Part shown: in pieces, positions 1 through 9,123 of the stretch | How the letters are laid out: each line of letters begins with the position of its first letter | How positions within the stretch are numbered: position 1 is the stretch's first letter | DNA from: Sphingopyxis sp. 113P3 | GTDB lineage: Bacteria; Pseudomonadota; Alphaproteobacteria; Sphingomonadales; Sphingomonadaceae | DNA length: 64,000 nucleotides | NCBI RefSeq assembly: GCF_001278035.1 | Contig: NZ_CP009452.1 | Location: 1,707,501-1,771,500, forward strand | Direction of reading: 5' to 3' | The notes under the pieces: model-generated | What the model was told of the DNA's origin: nothing | Database searches by the model: none | Seen by the model: the letters and a program-made list of their open reading frames with translations, nothing else | Translations under genes and position numbers: made by a program

Positions 1-882
1 CTGCTTTCCGAGGCAGGCAACTTTCCCACCGACCTTTACATGATGCAAGGCGTCGAGAGCTTCTCTGGCGGGCGGGTGAGGGCAGTGGTGGCCGAGCCCG
101 ACGCCGTCGTCGAGACGCTCGATGAGGATGTTGCGGCGCTGCTCCTGACCCAGGTTCACTACAAGTCGGGACGCATCCGCGACATGGCAGACGTCACGCG
201 TAAGGCCCACGATGCCGGCGCGCTCGTCATCTGGGACTTGAGCCACAGTGCCGGGGCGATTCCGGTCGACCTCAATGGCGCGCGCGCCGATTTCGCAATC
301 GGCTGCGGCTATAAGTTTCTTAACGGCGGACCCGGGGCGCCCGCCTATCTGTTTGCCGCGGCGCGGCATCAGGCGGCGACACCCGTGCTTTCGGGCTGGT
401 TCGGCCATGCACGGCCCTTCGCGTTCGAGGAGGTTTACGAGCCCGCGCCGGGCATCGAGCGATTTCTCTGCGGCACGCCGCCGGTGCTGGGGCTCGCCGC
501 GCTGGAGGCGGGGGTCGAGCTGATGCTCGAGGCCGATATGGCTGAATTGCGCCGCAAGTCCCTGGCGCTCGCGGACCTGTTCATGGAGCGCATGGAACCG
601 CTCTGCGCTCGCTACGGCTTTACGCTGGTGAGCGAGCGCGAACCGGCGCTGCGCGGCAGTCAGGTCGCCTATGCCCATCCCAAGGGCTACCAGATCGTCC
701 AGGCGCTCAAGCAATGCGACGTCATTGCGGATTTTCGCGCGCCCGATGTGCTGCGCTTCGGGCTGACGCCGCTGTACCTGCGCTACCGCGACATCGTCGA
801 GACGGTCGAACGGCTCGAAAAGGTCTGCGCGACCGAGGCGTGGGCCAGGGCCGAATATCAAGTGCGCGCGGCGGTGACATGA
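1..882 (+). CDS. kynU: Kynureninase, 5' end outside window
   Basis: PLP-dependent hydrolase that cleaves the side chain of kynurenine (or hydroxykynurenine) to an anthranilate and alanine. The reading frame is open from base 1 and begins inside the gene with the family signature NFPTDLY. The PLP lysine lies in GCGYKFLNGGPG (lysine codon 313-315), preceded by WDLSHSAG, which holds the cofactor-binding Asp. About 293 residues are visible of the usual 400-420, so roughly 110 N-terminal residues are missing. Its stop overlaps the next start as ATGA (879-882), showing translational coupling to the nitrilase. The family call is solid; the true substrate is less certain because the downstream enzymes are not the usual kynurenine partners. 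Confidence 0.93.
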   Translation: MLSEAGNFPTDLYMMQGVESFSGGRVRAVVAEPDAVVETLDEDVAALLLTQVHYKSGRIRDMADVTRKAHDAGALVIWDLSHSAGAIPVDLNGARADFAIGCGYKFLNGGPGAPAYLFAAARHQAATPVLSGWFGHARPFAFEEVYEPAPGIERFLCGTPPVLGLAALEAGVELMLEADMAELRRKSLALADLFMERMEPLCARYGFTLVSEREPALRGSQVAYAHPKGYQIVQALKQCDVIADFRAPDVLRFGLTPLYLRYRDIVETVERLEKVCATEAWARAEYQVRAAVT

Positions 883-1895
883 GCGAGCCCTCCACGCCTT
901 TCCTGCCCACGTCGAGAGTAGCGGCGGTACAGGCGGCGCCGGTTTTCCTCGATCCGGCCGCGACAGTCGACAAGGCCTGCTCGCTGATCGCAGAGGCGGC
1001 GGGACGCGGCGCGAAGCTTGTTGCCTTTCCCGAGGTGTTCGTCGCGGCCTACCCCTATTGGAACTGGCTCATGACGCCGATCGAGGGAGCCGAATGGCAC
1101 GAACGCCTCTACCATTCTGCAATCCTCGCGGAAGGGCCCGAGGTCGCGGCGCTCTGCGCGGCAGCGCGCGATCACGATTGCACGGTGGTCATCGGGGTGA
1201 ATGAGCGCGATCCCTTCAGCATCGGCACCGTCTACAACACGAATCTCGTCATTGGCGCCGATGGCAGCCTTCTCGGGCGCCATCGCAAGCTCGTTCCCAC
1301 CTGGGCCGAGAAACTGAGCTGGGCGGGCGGCGATGGCAGCTCGATCCGCGTCTACGATACGCCCGTCGGGCGCCTCGGGACGCTTGCCTGCGGCGAGAAC
1401 ACCAATACGCTCGCACGCTTCGCGCTGTTGTCCCAGGGCGAGCTCGTGCATGTCGCCAATTACATCGCGCTGCCTGTGGCACCTGCTTCCTATGATATGG
1501 CCGAGGCGATCCGCATTCGCGCGACCGCGCACAGTTTCGAGGGCAAGATCTTCACCATCGTCGCCTGTTCGGCGGTGAGCGAGGAAATCATCGCAGCGAT
1601 GTCGGAGGGGCGAGCCGGCAACCGCGAACTGCTTTCGCGCCCGAACAGCGCCTTTTCGGGCATTATCGGCCCCAACGGCCATGTGATCGGCGAGGCACTG
1701 ATCGATGATGAAGGCATCGTCTATGCCGACATCGACCTTGGCGAGTGCGTCCGGCCCAAGCTGATGCACGACATCATCGGCGGCTATAATCGCTTCGACA
1801 TCTTCAACCTGACCGTCGACCGCACGCCCCGCGCGTCGGCATATTTTAACGATGAGATCCCATCTCCTGGTTCCGATGAGGAGACGCCGTCATGA
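879..1895 (+). CDS. Nitrilase (carbon-nitrogen hydrolase family)
   Basis: 338-residue nitrilase-superfamily enzyme hydrolysing a nitrile, or possibly an amide, to a carboxylate. The Glu-Lys-Cys triad is visible: Glu52 in AFPEVF, Lys137 in HRKLVPTW and Cys171 in LACGENTN. The CGEN context and the AAYPYWNW segment resemble true nitrilases more than amidases. The start at 879 is chosen because it overlaps the kynureninase stop as ATGA; longer in-frame extensions lie inside that gene. Its own stop overlaps the next start (ATGA, 1892-1895). It belongs to the four-gene catabolic operon; its substrate cannot be read from the sequence. Confidence 0.88.
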   Translation: MSEPSTPFLPTSRVAAVQAAPVFLDPAATVDKACSLIAEAAGRGAKLVAFPEVFVAAYPYWNWLMTPIEGAEWHERLYHSAILAEGPEVAALCAAARDHDCTVVIGVNERDPFSIGTVYNTNLVIGADGSLLGRHRKLVPTWAEKLSWAGGDGSSIRVYDTPVGRLGTLACGENTNTLARFALLSQGELVHVANYIALPVAPASYDMAEAIRIRATAHSFEGKIFTIVACSAVSEEIIAAMSEGRAGNRELLSRPNSAFSGIIGPNGHVIGEALIDDEGIVYADIDLGECVRPKLMHDIIGGYNRFDIFNLTVDRTPRASAYFNDEIPSPGSDEETPS

Positions 1896-3028
1896 CAACC
1901 AAGGCGATCATCGATCCCCGTGATGATGTCCTCGGGCGATCGCGCGTCACCGATACCCCTGAGCTTGAGATATTCTATGGCGAGCTTGCGAAGCGAAATG
2001 CTGGCGCATTTTGGAAACGGGCCAATGCAATCGAGCCGTGGGAACCCGAGACGCGCTATCGCCCGACGCTGTGGCGCTACGCCGATAGGCGCGCAATGTG
2101 TCTGCGCGCGATCGAATTGGTAAAGGCCGAAGAAGCGGGCCGACGCGTCGTCACCCTCCTCAACGACAGCGATGCGGGGCGGGAGCATACGGCGGTGTGC
2201 GGCTGGCTGTTCAGCGGCATGCAGGCGATGCGACCGGGTGAGATTACCCCCGCGCACAAGCACACCGCCTCCGCGCACCGCTTCATCATGGAAGGGAAGG
2301 GCGCCTATACCGTCGTCGATGGCCACCCGATCACGCTTGGTGCCAATGATTATGTCTTGACCCCCAATGGCTGCTGGCACGATCATGGGGTCGATGCCGA
2401 AGGGGAGGTGTCGATCTGGCAGGACGGGCTCGACATTCCGCTGATGAACTGCCTCGAGACCAATTTCTATGCGGTTTATGATGCGCCCGTACAGGCCGCC
2501 ACCTTTCCCGTGAACGACCTGCCGCAAAGCTATGGCGGCGCGGGGCTCCGGCCCGAAGGCATTGCGGCGTGGGACAAGCCCTATTCGCCGGTGATGGTCT
2601 ATCGATGGGACGCCGTGCGCGACGCGCTGCGCAATCTTGCAGACGTTTCCGAAGGATCTCCCTTCGATGGCCATATGATGCGCTATGCAAACCCGTTGAC
2701 TGGCGGCTGGGCCCTTCAGACAATGGGCGCTCATATGCAGAGGCTTCCAGGGGGTTTTTGCGGCAAGGCGCATCGTCATACAGGCAATGTCGTCTATAAT
2801 GTTGCCGGCGGACACGGCTATTCGCTCATTGGCGGCCAGCGATTCGACTGGCAGAGGCACGATATCTTCTGCGTGCCAGCGTGGACGTGGCACGAGCATG
2901 TCAACCTCGACCCTGTCGACGAGGCATTCCTTTTCTCCTTCAACGACTTTCCCGTGATGGAGGCGCTTGGCGTCCGGATCGAGGAGGTTTTCGCGGATAA
3001 TGACGGACATCAGATATGCGCTTTGTGA
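1892..3028 (+). CDS. Bicupin ring-cleavage dioxygenase, gentisate 1,2-dioxygenase family
   Basis: 378-residue two-cupin protein of the gentisate / salicylate / 1-hydroxy-2-naphthoate 1,2-dioxygenase family, Fe(II) enzymes that open hydroxylated or aminated benzoates. The N-terminal cupin has the metal-ligand pattern PAHKHTASAHRF (residues about 118-129) followed by GCWHDHG. The C-terminal cupin has the related AHRHTGN and TWHEH. Start and stop overlap both neighbours (ATGA with the nitrilase, 13 bases with the FAH gene), so the four genes are co-translated. Substrate is uncertain: gentisate, salicylate or an amino-hydroxybenzoate delivered by the kynureninase are all possible. Confidence 0.85.
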   Translation: MTTKAIIDPRDDVLGRSRVTDTPELEIFYGELAKRNAGAFWKRANAIEPWEPETRYRPTLWRYADRRAMCLRAIELVKAEEAGRRVVTLLNDSDAGREHTAVCGWLFSGMQAMRPGEITPAHKHTASAHRFIMEGKGAYTVVDGHPITLGANDYVLTPNGCWHDHGVDAEGEVSIWQDGLDIPLMNCLETNFYAVYDAPVQAATFPVNDLPQSYGGAGLRPEGIAAWDKPYSPVMVYRWDAVRDALRNLADVSEGSPFDGHMMRYANPLTGGWALQTMGAHMQRLPGGFCGKAHRHTGNVVYNVAGGHGYSLIGGQRFDWQRHDIFCVPAWTWHEHVNLDPVDEAFLFSFNDFPVMEALGVRIEEVFADNDGHQICAL

Positions 3029-3924
3029 CGTATCGCACACTCGAGACCGAACCGCGCCTCGGCCTTCTTCACGCCGGGCTGGTGATTGATGTCGAATATT
3101 TCGGCGCGGCGATCGGTCATGACCTCCCCTCGACGATGCTCGAGTTCATCGATCTGGGTCCGGTTGCCCTGCGCCTCCTCGAGGAGGCCTTGGCTAACGC
3201 CTCAAGCGGGGACCTCGTCGGCACCTCGCTTCCTGAAGGCAATGTCACGCTCCTCGCGCCGATCCCGCGACCGCGCAAGAACATCTTCGGCATCGGTCTC
3301 AATTACACCGAACATGTGGCTGAGGCGGCCCGCAGCCTCGACACGTCGAGCGAACTGCCGCAGCAACCGGTGATCTTCTCCAAGCCGCCCACCGCGGTCG
3401 CTGCGTGGAATGACCCGATCGGGCACAATGCCAGAGTGACAAGGCAGCTCGACTGGGAGACCGAGCTTGCCGTCGTCATCGGCCAGACGGCGCGCCGCGT
3501 CGCTGAGGCGCGCGCGCTCGATCACGTCTTTGGCTATACCGTCATCAACGATGTCTCGGCGCGCGATTGCCGCCGCGCCGGCCAGTGGATCGTGTCGAAG
3601 GGGCAGGACAGTTTTGCACCGATGGGACCCTGCATCGTCACCGCGGCCGAAATCGGCGATCCCCAGGATCTTACTATCAGGACACGCGTCAATGGCGTCG
3701 AAAAGCAGAACGGCAACACGCGCTTCATGCTCTTCAACGTCGCGCAACTGATAGCCGACATATCGAGCGTGATGACGCTTGAACCCGGTGACATCATCGC
3801 AACTGGCACTCCTGCCGGCGTCGGCGCCGGTCGCGACCCGCAGGAGTTTCTGTGGCCAGGCGACGTCGTCGAATGCGAGATCGAGAAAATCGGCACGTTG
3901 CGCAACCCGATCGTCGCTGTCTGA
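3016..3924 (+). CDS. Fumarylacetoacetate hydrolase family protein (fumarylpyruvate hydrolase-like)
   Basis: 302-residue FAH-family hydrolase, metal dependent, normally cleaving or isomerising a 2,4-diketo acid such as fumarylpyruvate or maleylpyruvate. Visible family landmarks are NIFGIGLNYTEH, the metal-site glutamates in DWETELAVVIG, GYTVINDVSARD and the C-terminal GDIIATGTPAGVG. It begins 13 bases inside the dioxygenase gene, which fits the ring-cleavage-then-hydrolysis order of a gentisate-type pathway. No clear terminator follows; the next gene starts 165 bases on with its own ribosome site. Confidence 0.88.
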   Translation: MRFVTYRTLETEPRLGLLHAGLVIDVEYFGAAIGHDLPSTMLEFIDLGPVALRLLEEALANASSGDLVGTSLPEGNVTLLAPIPRPRKNIFGIGLNYTEHVAEAARSLDTSSELPQQPVIFSKPPTAVAAWNDPIGHNARVTRQLDWETELAVVIGQTARRVAEARALDHVFGYTVINDVSARDCRRAGQWIVSKGQDSFAPMGPCIVTAAEIGDPQDLTIRTRVNGVEKQNGNTRFMLFNVAQLIADISSVMTLEPGDIIATGTPAGVGAGRDPQEFLWPGDVVECEIEKIGTLRNPIVAV

Positions 3925-3961
3925 GCGCGCTCGCTTGCCCCCATATGAACGGGACGCGGCT

Positions 3962-3981
3962 TTTGCGACAATTTGCGACAA
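3962..3981 (+). repeat. Tandem 10-bp direct repeat upstream of EF-hand gene
   Basis: Two perfect tandem copies of TTTGCGACAA (3962-3971 and 3972-3981) followed by a short T run, in the 165-base gap between the FAH gene and the EF-hand gene. It could be a regulator half-site pair for the downstream gene or slippage in a promoter region. No function is shown. Confidence 0.5.
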
Positions 3982-4089
3982 TTTTTGCTCTCAGCGGCAA
4001 GAGGCTGGGACAAATGAGCCCTAGAAGCTCTTCATCGGGACCCCGGTTCTCCCCCTTCCCGCGAGGGTCCCCTGACAGGAGTTCGTGAC

Positions 4090-4710
4090 GTGAAGAAGAT
4101 GACGATTTTGACATTGGGTGCAGCGCTGATCGCCGTACCTGCGCTGGCCGCCCCGGGCGAGCGCGGCATGGGCGATGCCGACGGCAACGGCGTGCTGACC
4201 CGCGCCGAGGCGCAGACGGCTGCTGCGAACATGTTCGCCAAGCTGGACATCAACAAGGATGGCAAGCTTGACGCAGCCGACCGCGCAGCGCGCCAGGCCG
4301 CGATGCAGGCGAAGCGCTTCGCCGCGCTCGACGCCAATTCGGATGGCAGCATCAGCAAGGCCGAGTGGGACCAGCATAATTCAAACCGTGAGGCCAAGCG
4401 TGCCGAATGGAAGGAAAAGCGCAGCGCCAGGGCCGGTGAGGCCGGCGAAGGCAAGCATGCGATGCGCGGCCTGCGCGGCAAGCGGGGCGGGCATCACGGC
4501 ATGCGAGGCCATCAGGGCATGATGATGAAGGCCGACACGAACGGCGATAAGGCGATCAGCCAGGCCGAGTTCGAGGCCGCTGCGCTCGCGCGCTTTGACC
4601 GGCTCGATACAAACAAGGACGGCCAGGTGACGGCCGAAGAGCGCCAGGCCCAGCGCGCGGCATGGAAGGCGAAACGGGGGCAGCGCGCCGCCGCCTCGGC
4701 CTCCGAATAA
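4090..4710 (+). CDS. Exported EF-hand protein
   Basis: 206-residue periplasmic calcium-binding protein. A signal peptide with a hydrophobic core ends at PALAAPG (about residue 20). Five EF-hand-like loops follow: DADGNGVLTRAE, DINKDGKLDAAD, DANSDGSISKAE, DTNGDKAISQAE and DTNKDGQVTAEE; the fourth is imperfect (Lys for Gly at loop position 6). A basic, His/Gly/Met-rich linker sits between loops 3 and 4. The start is GTG at 4090, placed by the ACAGGAG ribosome site 8 bases upstream; an ATG three codons later is the alternative. The two-component genes begin 134 bases downstream in the same direction. Confidence 0.85.
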   Translation: MKKMTILTLGAALIAVPALAAPGERGMGDADGNGVLTRAEAQTAAANMFAKLDINKDGKLDAADRAARQAAMQAKRFAALDANSDGSISKAEWDQHNSNREAKRAEWKEKRSARAGEAGEGKHAMRGLRGKRGGHHGMRGHQGMMMKADTNGDKAISQAEFEAAALARFDRLDTNKDGQVTAEERQAQRAAWKAKRGQRAAASASE

Positions 4711-4844
4711 TTTGGCAGGGTCCGGCGGTTAAGGGCAGGCTTTCCCCTCCTCCCTGGCATTGCCTTTGCTGCCGGTCCCTGCCAGCACGGTATCGCCCAC
4801 CGGCCCCCGCGGTCGGTGGGCGAACCGGTATCCAAGGCAGGGTT

Positions 4845-5582
4845 ATGATGACCGATAGCGACACGCCCCGCATCCTGTTGATCGACGATGAGCCGTCGAT
4901 TCGTGAGCCGCTCGGCGAATATCTTGCAGCCCAGGGCTTCGCCGTCAGCGATGCGGCGAGTGCAGCGGAAGCCCGTTCGGTCCTGCGCGCCAAGAGCATC
5001 GACCTTGTCGTAAGTGACATCATGATGCCGGGCGAAGATGGCCTCTCGCTGACCCGGCATCTGCGCGAGACGAGCAGCATCCCCGTGATCCTGCTCACCG
5101 CGCGCGCCGAGGACACCGAGAGGATCATCGGGCTTGAAATCGGGGCCGATGATTATGTCGTCAAACCCTTCAACCCACGCGAACTGGTCGCGCGCATCCG
5201 GACGGTGCTGCGCCGCACGCAGCAGGGCGGCCGCGCCCTCGACCCGGGCGGGACGAGCTACGCCTTCGGGCCTTGGGTCCTGCGCGAAGTCGAGCGCGTG
5301 CTTGTGAATGAGGCGGGTGAGGAAGTTACGCTCTCTTCGGGCGAATATCATCTGCTCCACGCGCTGGTACGCCATCCGCGGCAGGTGATGAGTCGTGACC
5401 GCCTGCTCGACATGGTGCGAGGGCGAGAGGCCGATATTTTTGACCGCGCGATCGACAATCTTGTCAGCCGACTGCGCAAGAAGATCGAAGAAGACCCCGC
5501 GCGACCGCAGTTCGTGAAGACCGTGTGGGGCGGCGGCTACACGCTGGCGTGCGAGGTCAGGCGGCTGGGCCCAGTGTCATGA
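4845..5582 (+). CDS. OmpR/PhoB-type response regulator
   Basis: 245-residue DNA-binding response regulator. The receiver domain (about 8-120) has the acidic pair in LLIDDEPS, phospho-acceptor Asp58 in VVSDIMMPGEDG, the switch Thr in ILLTARA and the conserved Lys in VVKPFNP. A winged-helix effector domain (about 140-235) ends in VWGGGYTLA. The start is ATG 4845, with ATG 4848 as alternative; the upstream in-frame extension overlaps the EF-hand gene and is not family-like. The stop overlaps the kinase start as ATGA (5579-5582), so the pair is co-translated. Confidence 0.93.
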   Translation: MMTDSDTPRILLIDDEPSIREPLGEYLAAQGFAVSDAASAAEARSVLRAKSIDLVVSDIMMPGEDGLSLTRHLRETSSIPVILLTARAEDTERIIGLEIGADDYVVKPFNPRELVARIRTVLRRTQQGGRALDPGGTSYAFGPWVLREVERVLVNEAGEEVTLSSGEYHLLHALVRHPRQVMSRDRLLDMVRGREADIFDRAIDNLVSRLRKKIEEDPARPQFVKTVWGGGYTLACEVRRLGPVS

Positions 5583-6916
5583 GGCTCCGCCTGTTGCCAA
5601 AGAGCCTGATCGGCCAGCTTGTCTTTGCCGTGGCGGTCACGCTGTTCGTCGCCCAGGCGATCAATTTTGCGCTCCTGGTCCGCGGGCAAAATCAGCAGCA
5701 GCTTGCACATGGCGGCGGCATGGCGGTGGCGCGGATCATTGACGCGGTCGAACGGGAGAGGCGCGGCGGGCGCGAGGCGCGAGGTGATGCGGGCGAGGGC
5801 CGCGAGCGCGTCCAGCGGCTTCGCATTTCGGGTGCGCCGCCAAGCGTACCGCCTCATGCCGTCCCGCGCCCCGATCTTGCCCGATATGTCGAAGGGTTGA
5901 TGGCCGATGCCGAAGTCCAGGCGGATTCGGTGGAGGCGTGGGCCCTGCCACCGCGAAACCTTCGCCGGCGCGCCGATTTTCCGGGACAGACGGTCGTCGT
6001 GGTTGCGAAAGTGGGCGCGCAATTTTTTGCCGTTCGCAGCCGCATTCCGGCCGGGGGCAATCGCCTGCAGGGCTTCCTGCTGTGGCAGACGCTCTCGCTC
6101 TATCTCCTGCTTCTCATTCCAATTCTCGTGATTGCATGGCGCGCAGCGGCGCCGCTGCGTGACTTGACGCGCGCAGCGCGGGCCAACCCGGCGCAGCGCG
6201 ATGCCGAGCCTCTCGCCGAGGCAGGGCCCTCAGACGTGCGTGAGCTGATCGGTGCCTTTAACGCCTATCGCGCGCGGATCGCGGCGATGCTCGCGGACAA
6301 GGACCGGATGCTCGGTGCGGTCGGGCACGATCTGCGCACGCCGCTTGCGAGCCTTCGCGTGCGCGTCGAGCAGGTCGACGATGCCTTGCTGCGAGACAAG
6401 ATGATTGCCTCGATCGAGGAAATGACTGCGATGCTCGCCGACATTCTGGCGCTCGCGCGCTCGGGGGCGGGGACCGATGCCCGCGAACGCGTCGCGCTTG
6501 GGATGCTCGTTACCGACCTTGTCGCCGACTACCGCGAACAGGGGCGCGATGTCATCGTGGAAAGTACGGTCGATGCCGCCGTTACCGTCCGGCCCCTGTT
6601 GCTGCGCCGGGCGCTCCGCAATCTCGTCGACAATGCGCTCGCTTACGGCGTTCGCGCGCGCCTGTCGGTTGGCGCGGCCGAGGGGTGGGCGCGGGTTACC
6701 GTGTCGGACGATGGGCCTGGTCTCACCGACGAGCAGATCCGCACGCTCGTCGAGCCCTTCGCGCGCGGCGAGGAGTCGCGAAACCGGGCGACCGGCGGCG
6801 CGGGTCTCGGGCTCTCCATCGCGCGCGAGATCGCTGAAGGCGAGGGCGGGAGCTTGACGCTTGCCAACCGTGCGAGCGGCGGCCTCGATGCGGTGATCGC
6901 CTTGCCGAGCACGTAA
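5579..6916 (+). CDS. Sensor histidine kinase
   Basis: 445-residue membrane sensor kinase partnering the preceding response regulator. A first membrane segment lies at about residues 10-33 and a second at about 166-187; the sensor domain between them is about 130 residues, mostly Arg/Pro-rich, and periplasmic. A HAMP-like linker follows. The dimerisation box has phospho-acceptor His250 in GHDLRTPLAS. The ATPase part shows the N box (LVDNALAYG), G1 (DDGPG) and G2 (GGAGLGLSIA). The signal is unknown; the adjacent exported EF-hand protein hints at an envelope or calcium-related cue, which is only a guess. Confidence 0.92.
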   Translation: MRLRLLPKSLIGQLVFAVAVTLFVAQAINFALLVRGQNQQQLAHGGGMAVARIIDAVERERRGGREARGDAGEGRERVQRLRISGAPPSVPPHAVPRPDLARYVEGLMADAEVQADSVEAWALPPRNLRRRADFPGQTVVVVAKVGAQFFAVRSRIPAGGNRLQGFLLWQTLSLYLLLLIPILVIAWRAAAPLRDLTRAARANPAQRDAEPLAEAGPSDVRELIGAFNAYRARIAAMLADKDRMLGAVGHDLRTPLASLRVRVEQVDDALLRDKMIASIEEMTAMLADILALARSGAGTDARERVALGMLVTDLVADYREQGRDVIVESTVDAAVTVRPLLLRRALRNLVDNALAYGVRARLSVGAAEGWARVTVSDDGPGLTDEQIRTLVEPFARGEESRNRATGGAGLGLSIAREIAEGEGGSLTLANRASGGLDAVIALPST

Positions 6917-6950
6917 GTTCAGTCCCTCTGCCTTGGAGGGCAGATGAACA

Positions 6951-7757
6951 TCAGGCGTAAATCGCGATGGCCTGGCTTCCGCTGAGAACCGGCTCGCCCG
7001 CGCGGTTCCAAAGCATCATGTCCTGCACCGAGAGACCGGCGCGCGCGTAGGCGGTCTTGGCCGACAGGAGCCACCAGCCGCCTTCGGTGCGCGGAGCTGC
7101 GGTCAGCATGTTGACCGTCCAGTTCATCGAACTAATCGGGCCAAACTCGGTGAACAGCGCCATCGCGGCGGGAGGCAGCGCATCGCCCATTGCGAGCAGA
7201 GCGACCGCCGGGTGGCAGGCGGGCTCCTCGACAAAGCGAACCCAGGTGAGATATTCGCCCACGTCGCTCTTCCACGCGAAGCGCGGACCGGTGGTCGGGC
7301 GCATGTCGAAATGCCGGGTGAAGGCCGGCCGGACCTTGTGTTCAGGAACCGGCGCGAGCGTTTCCGGGTCCGGGGCCTCGGGCATTGTCAGCCGATTGTG
7401 GTCGAGGTGACTTGGCCGGTCGGGCGAGAAGGCGAAAACCGCGGCCGTGCCGAAGCCCGTGGCGCTCGTAACTGCCGCGTCAACGAACAGGCTCGATTTC
7501 GACTGGCGCAGTACGCGGGTCTCGATGGCGCAGTCGCCGCCCACCGGCCCGACGAAGCTGATCTGCGCATAGCGCAGCGGAGCCTCGCTTGGATGGAGCG
7601 CCATCGTGCCGGCGAGCGCGAGCGCTGAACTGATCCCGCCATAGGCCGTGCGGCCTTGCATCCAGCCTTCATCGATATGGGCTGTGGCGCGGCCGTCTGC
7701 GACCTTCAGGGTGGCAAGAAGCGTGTCGAGAGCAGAAAGGGAGAGAAGGTTGGTCAT
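6951..7757 (-). CDS. Acyl-CoA thioesterase family protein (double hot-dog)
   Basis: 268-residue protein of the TesB-like thioesterase family, two hot-dog halves in one chain. The N-terminal half has the typical WMQGRTAYGGISSAL, matching the GGxxxA helix start of the family. The C-terminal half includes SSMNWTVNML. It would hydrolyse an acyl-CoA; chain length and substrate cannot be read. It converges with the histidine kinase gene, with 34 bases between them. A second member of the same family lies at 49937-50725. Confidence 0.75.
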   Translation of the reverse strand: MTNLLSLSALDTLLATLKVADGRATAHIDEGWMQGRTAYGGISSALALAGTMALHPSEAPLRYAQISFVGPVGGDCAIETRVLRQSKSSLFVDAAVTSATGFGTAAVFAFSPDRPSHLDHNRLTMPEAPDPETLAPVPEHKVRPAFTRHFDMRPTTGPRFAWKSDVGEYLTWVRFVEEPACHPAVALLAMGDALPPAAMALFTEFGPISSMNWTVNMLTAAPRTEGGWWLLSAKTAYARAGLSVQDMMLWNRAGEPVLSGSQAIAIYA

Positions 7758-7879
7758 CCAATAGGTCTTCTTTGATGGTTATCCAGCGGGTGCAGGCGTG
7801 AAGCGGGAGGGGTACTTGCCTTGCGCGCCGGACGTGGCGACGCATGGGGCGAGCCTCAAACGAACGATCGAAAGGAGGG

Positions 7880-9052
7880 TCAATCCTCGATCAGGAACGT
7901 CAAACCCGCCTCGCGCGTCAGCCGCTCGATGAGCGCTTCGCCCAAAAGCGCGCCGGGGGTCCACACGCCGCCTTCGCCCTGGTTTTCGAGTAGCGCCATA
8001 CCCGTTTCTGCGAGCATTTTTGACGTGGAGCCATAGCCCGGGTCGCGGTCGCCTTGAACGCTTGCCCGGATCTCGCGTCCGTCTGGATATTCGCCGATGA
8101 AGAGAATGTCGTAGAAGCCTTGTTCGCGCCGTTCCCGGCTCGGGCCCTCGCCAGGTTTCAGCTTTGCGTCGCCGAACGGGTTGGCTTTCGCCATCGCTTC
8201 GGCCATCGCCTTGCCGGCATCGCCGATCGTCGTCATCACCATTTCGTCATAGACGAGCTCCTTTCCCCACACGTGCCCGAGAAGGAAATTGGTCCGGTGA
8301 ACATTCTTGGTGTTGATCGGCGCCATCACGAAGGGCGCCGTCCAGGTTCCCGCCGCGGGATCATATTCGGGGATGAGACCGGTGGGTTGATGCGGTCCCT
8401 CGAAGCCGGGTGTGAGGGCAAAGGATGATTGGAGAAGGAGCGCGAGCGAAGGCTTTTTCGCGACGGCCTTCAAGGTTTCGCTGAGACTTGCAATCGTACC
8501 GCCCGAGGCTCCGCCTTGCATCTTGCGCACCCGGCCCTTGACGCGCGGTGCGGGGATGCCGTGGCGCTTCATCGCCTCCACCTGCAGAAACAGCACACCA
8601 AGGTCGAACGGGATCGAATCGAACCCGCAGCTGAAGGTGATACGCGCGCCCGACTGCTGAGCGGCCGCCTGGTGCGTGTCGATCATCTCGCGCATCCACC
8701 CCGGTTCGCCGCACAGATCCGCGTAGGCGGTTCCCTGGCGAACGCAGGCGGCGACGAGCGCACTGCCGTATAGCTGATAGGGGCCGACGGTCGTCAGAAT
8801 GACGCGTGAGCGCGCCGCCATCGCATCGAGGCTTTGAGGATCGCCCGCCTCGGCGATGACCAGCGGCGTGTCGGCGGGCGCACCGACCAGGTCGCGAACC
8901 TCGGCGAGCTTGTCGGCGCTGCGCCCTGCCATTGCCCATTTGGGTGCGTCTCCTCTCGCAGCGTAATGCTCAGCGAGATATTCCGCGACGAGGCGTCCGG
9001 TGAACCCCGTTGCGCCGTAGACGATGATGTCGAACTCGCGCGTGTCAGCCAC
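7880..9052 (-). CDS. Saccharopine dehydrogenase-like oxidoreductase (trans-acting enoyl reductase type)
   Basis: 390-residue NAD(P)-binding protein. The N-terminal Rossmann motif is YGATGFTGRLVAEYL, followed by AMAGRSADKL and LTTVGPYQLYG, the pattern of the saccharopine-dehydrogenase-like and trans-acting enoyl reductase family. Actinobacterial relatives reduce a double bond in lipid synthesis; in proteobacteria the role is mostly undefined. A glycine-rich stretch (GGASGGTIAS) sits mid-protein. It is followed upstream by the DoxX gene on the same strand, 71 bases apart. The substrate is not inferred. Confidence 0.78.
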   Translation of the reverse strand: MADTREFDIIVYGATGFTGRLVAEYLAEHYAARGDAPKWAMAGRSADKLAEVRDLVGAPADTPLVIAEAGDPQSLDAMAARSRVILTTVGPYQLYGSALVAACVRQGTAYADLCGEPGWMREMIDTHQAAAQQSGARITFSCGFDSIPFDLGVLFLQVEAMKRHGIPAPRVKGRVRKMQGGASGGTIASLSETLKAVAKKPSLALLLQSSFALTPGFEGPHQPTGLIPEYDPAAGTWTAPFVMAPINTKNVHRTNFLLGHVWGKELVYDEMVMTTIGDAGKAMAEAMAKANPFGDAKLKPGEGPSRERREQGFYDILFIGEYPDGREIRASVQGDRDPGYGSTSKMLAETGMALLENQGEGGVWTPGALLGEALIERLTREAGLTFLIED

Positions 9053-9123
9053 GGGGAGCCTCCCTTTACGTAAACGTTAAGCGGAGGCTAGCGCAGGCCG
9101 GAGGGGATGCCAAGCGAGAAGCG

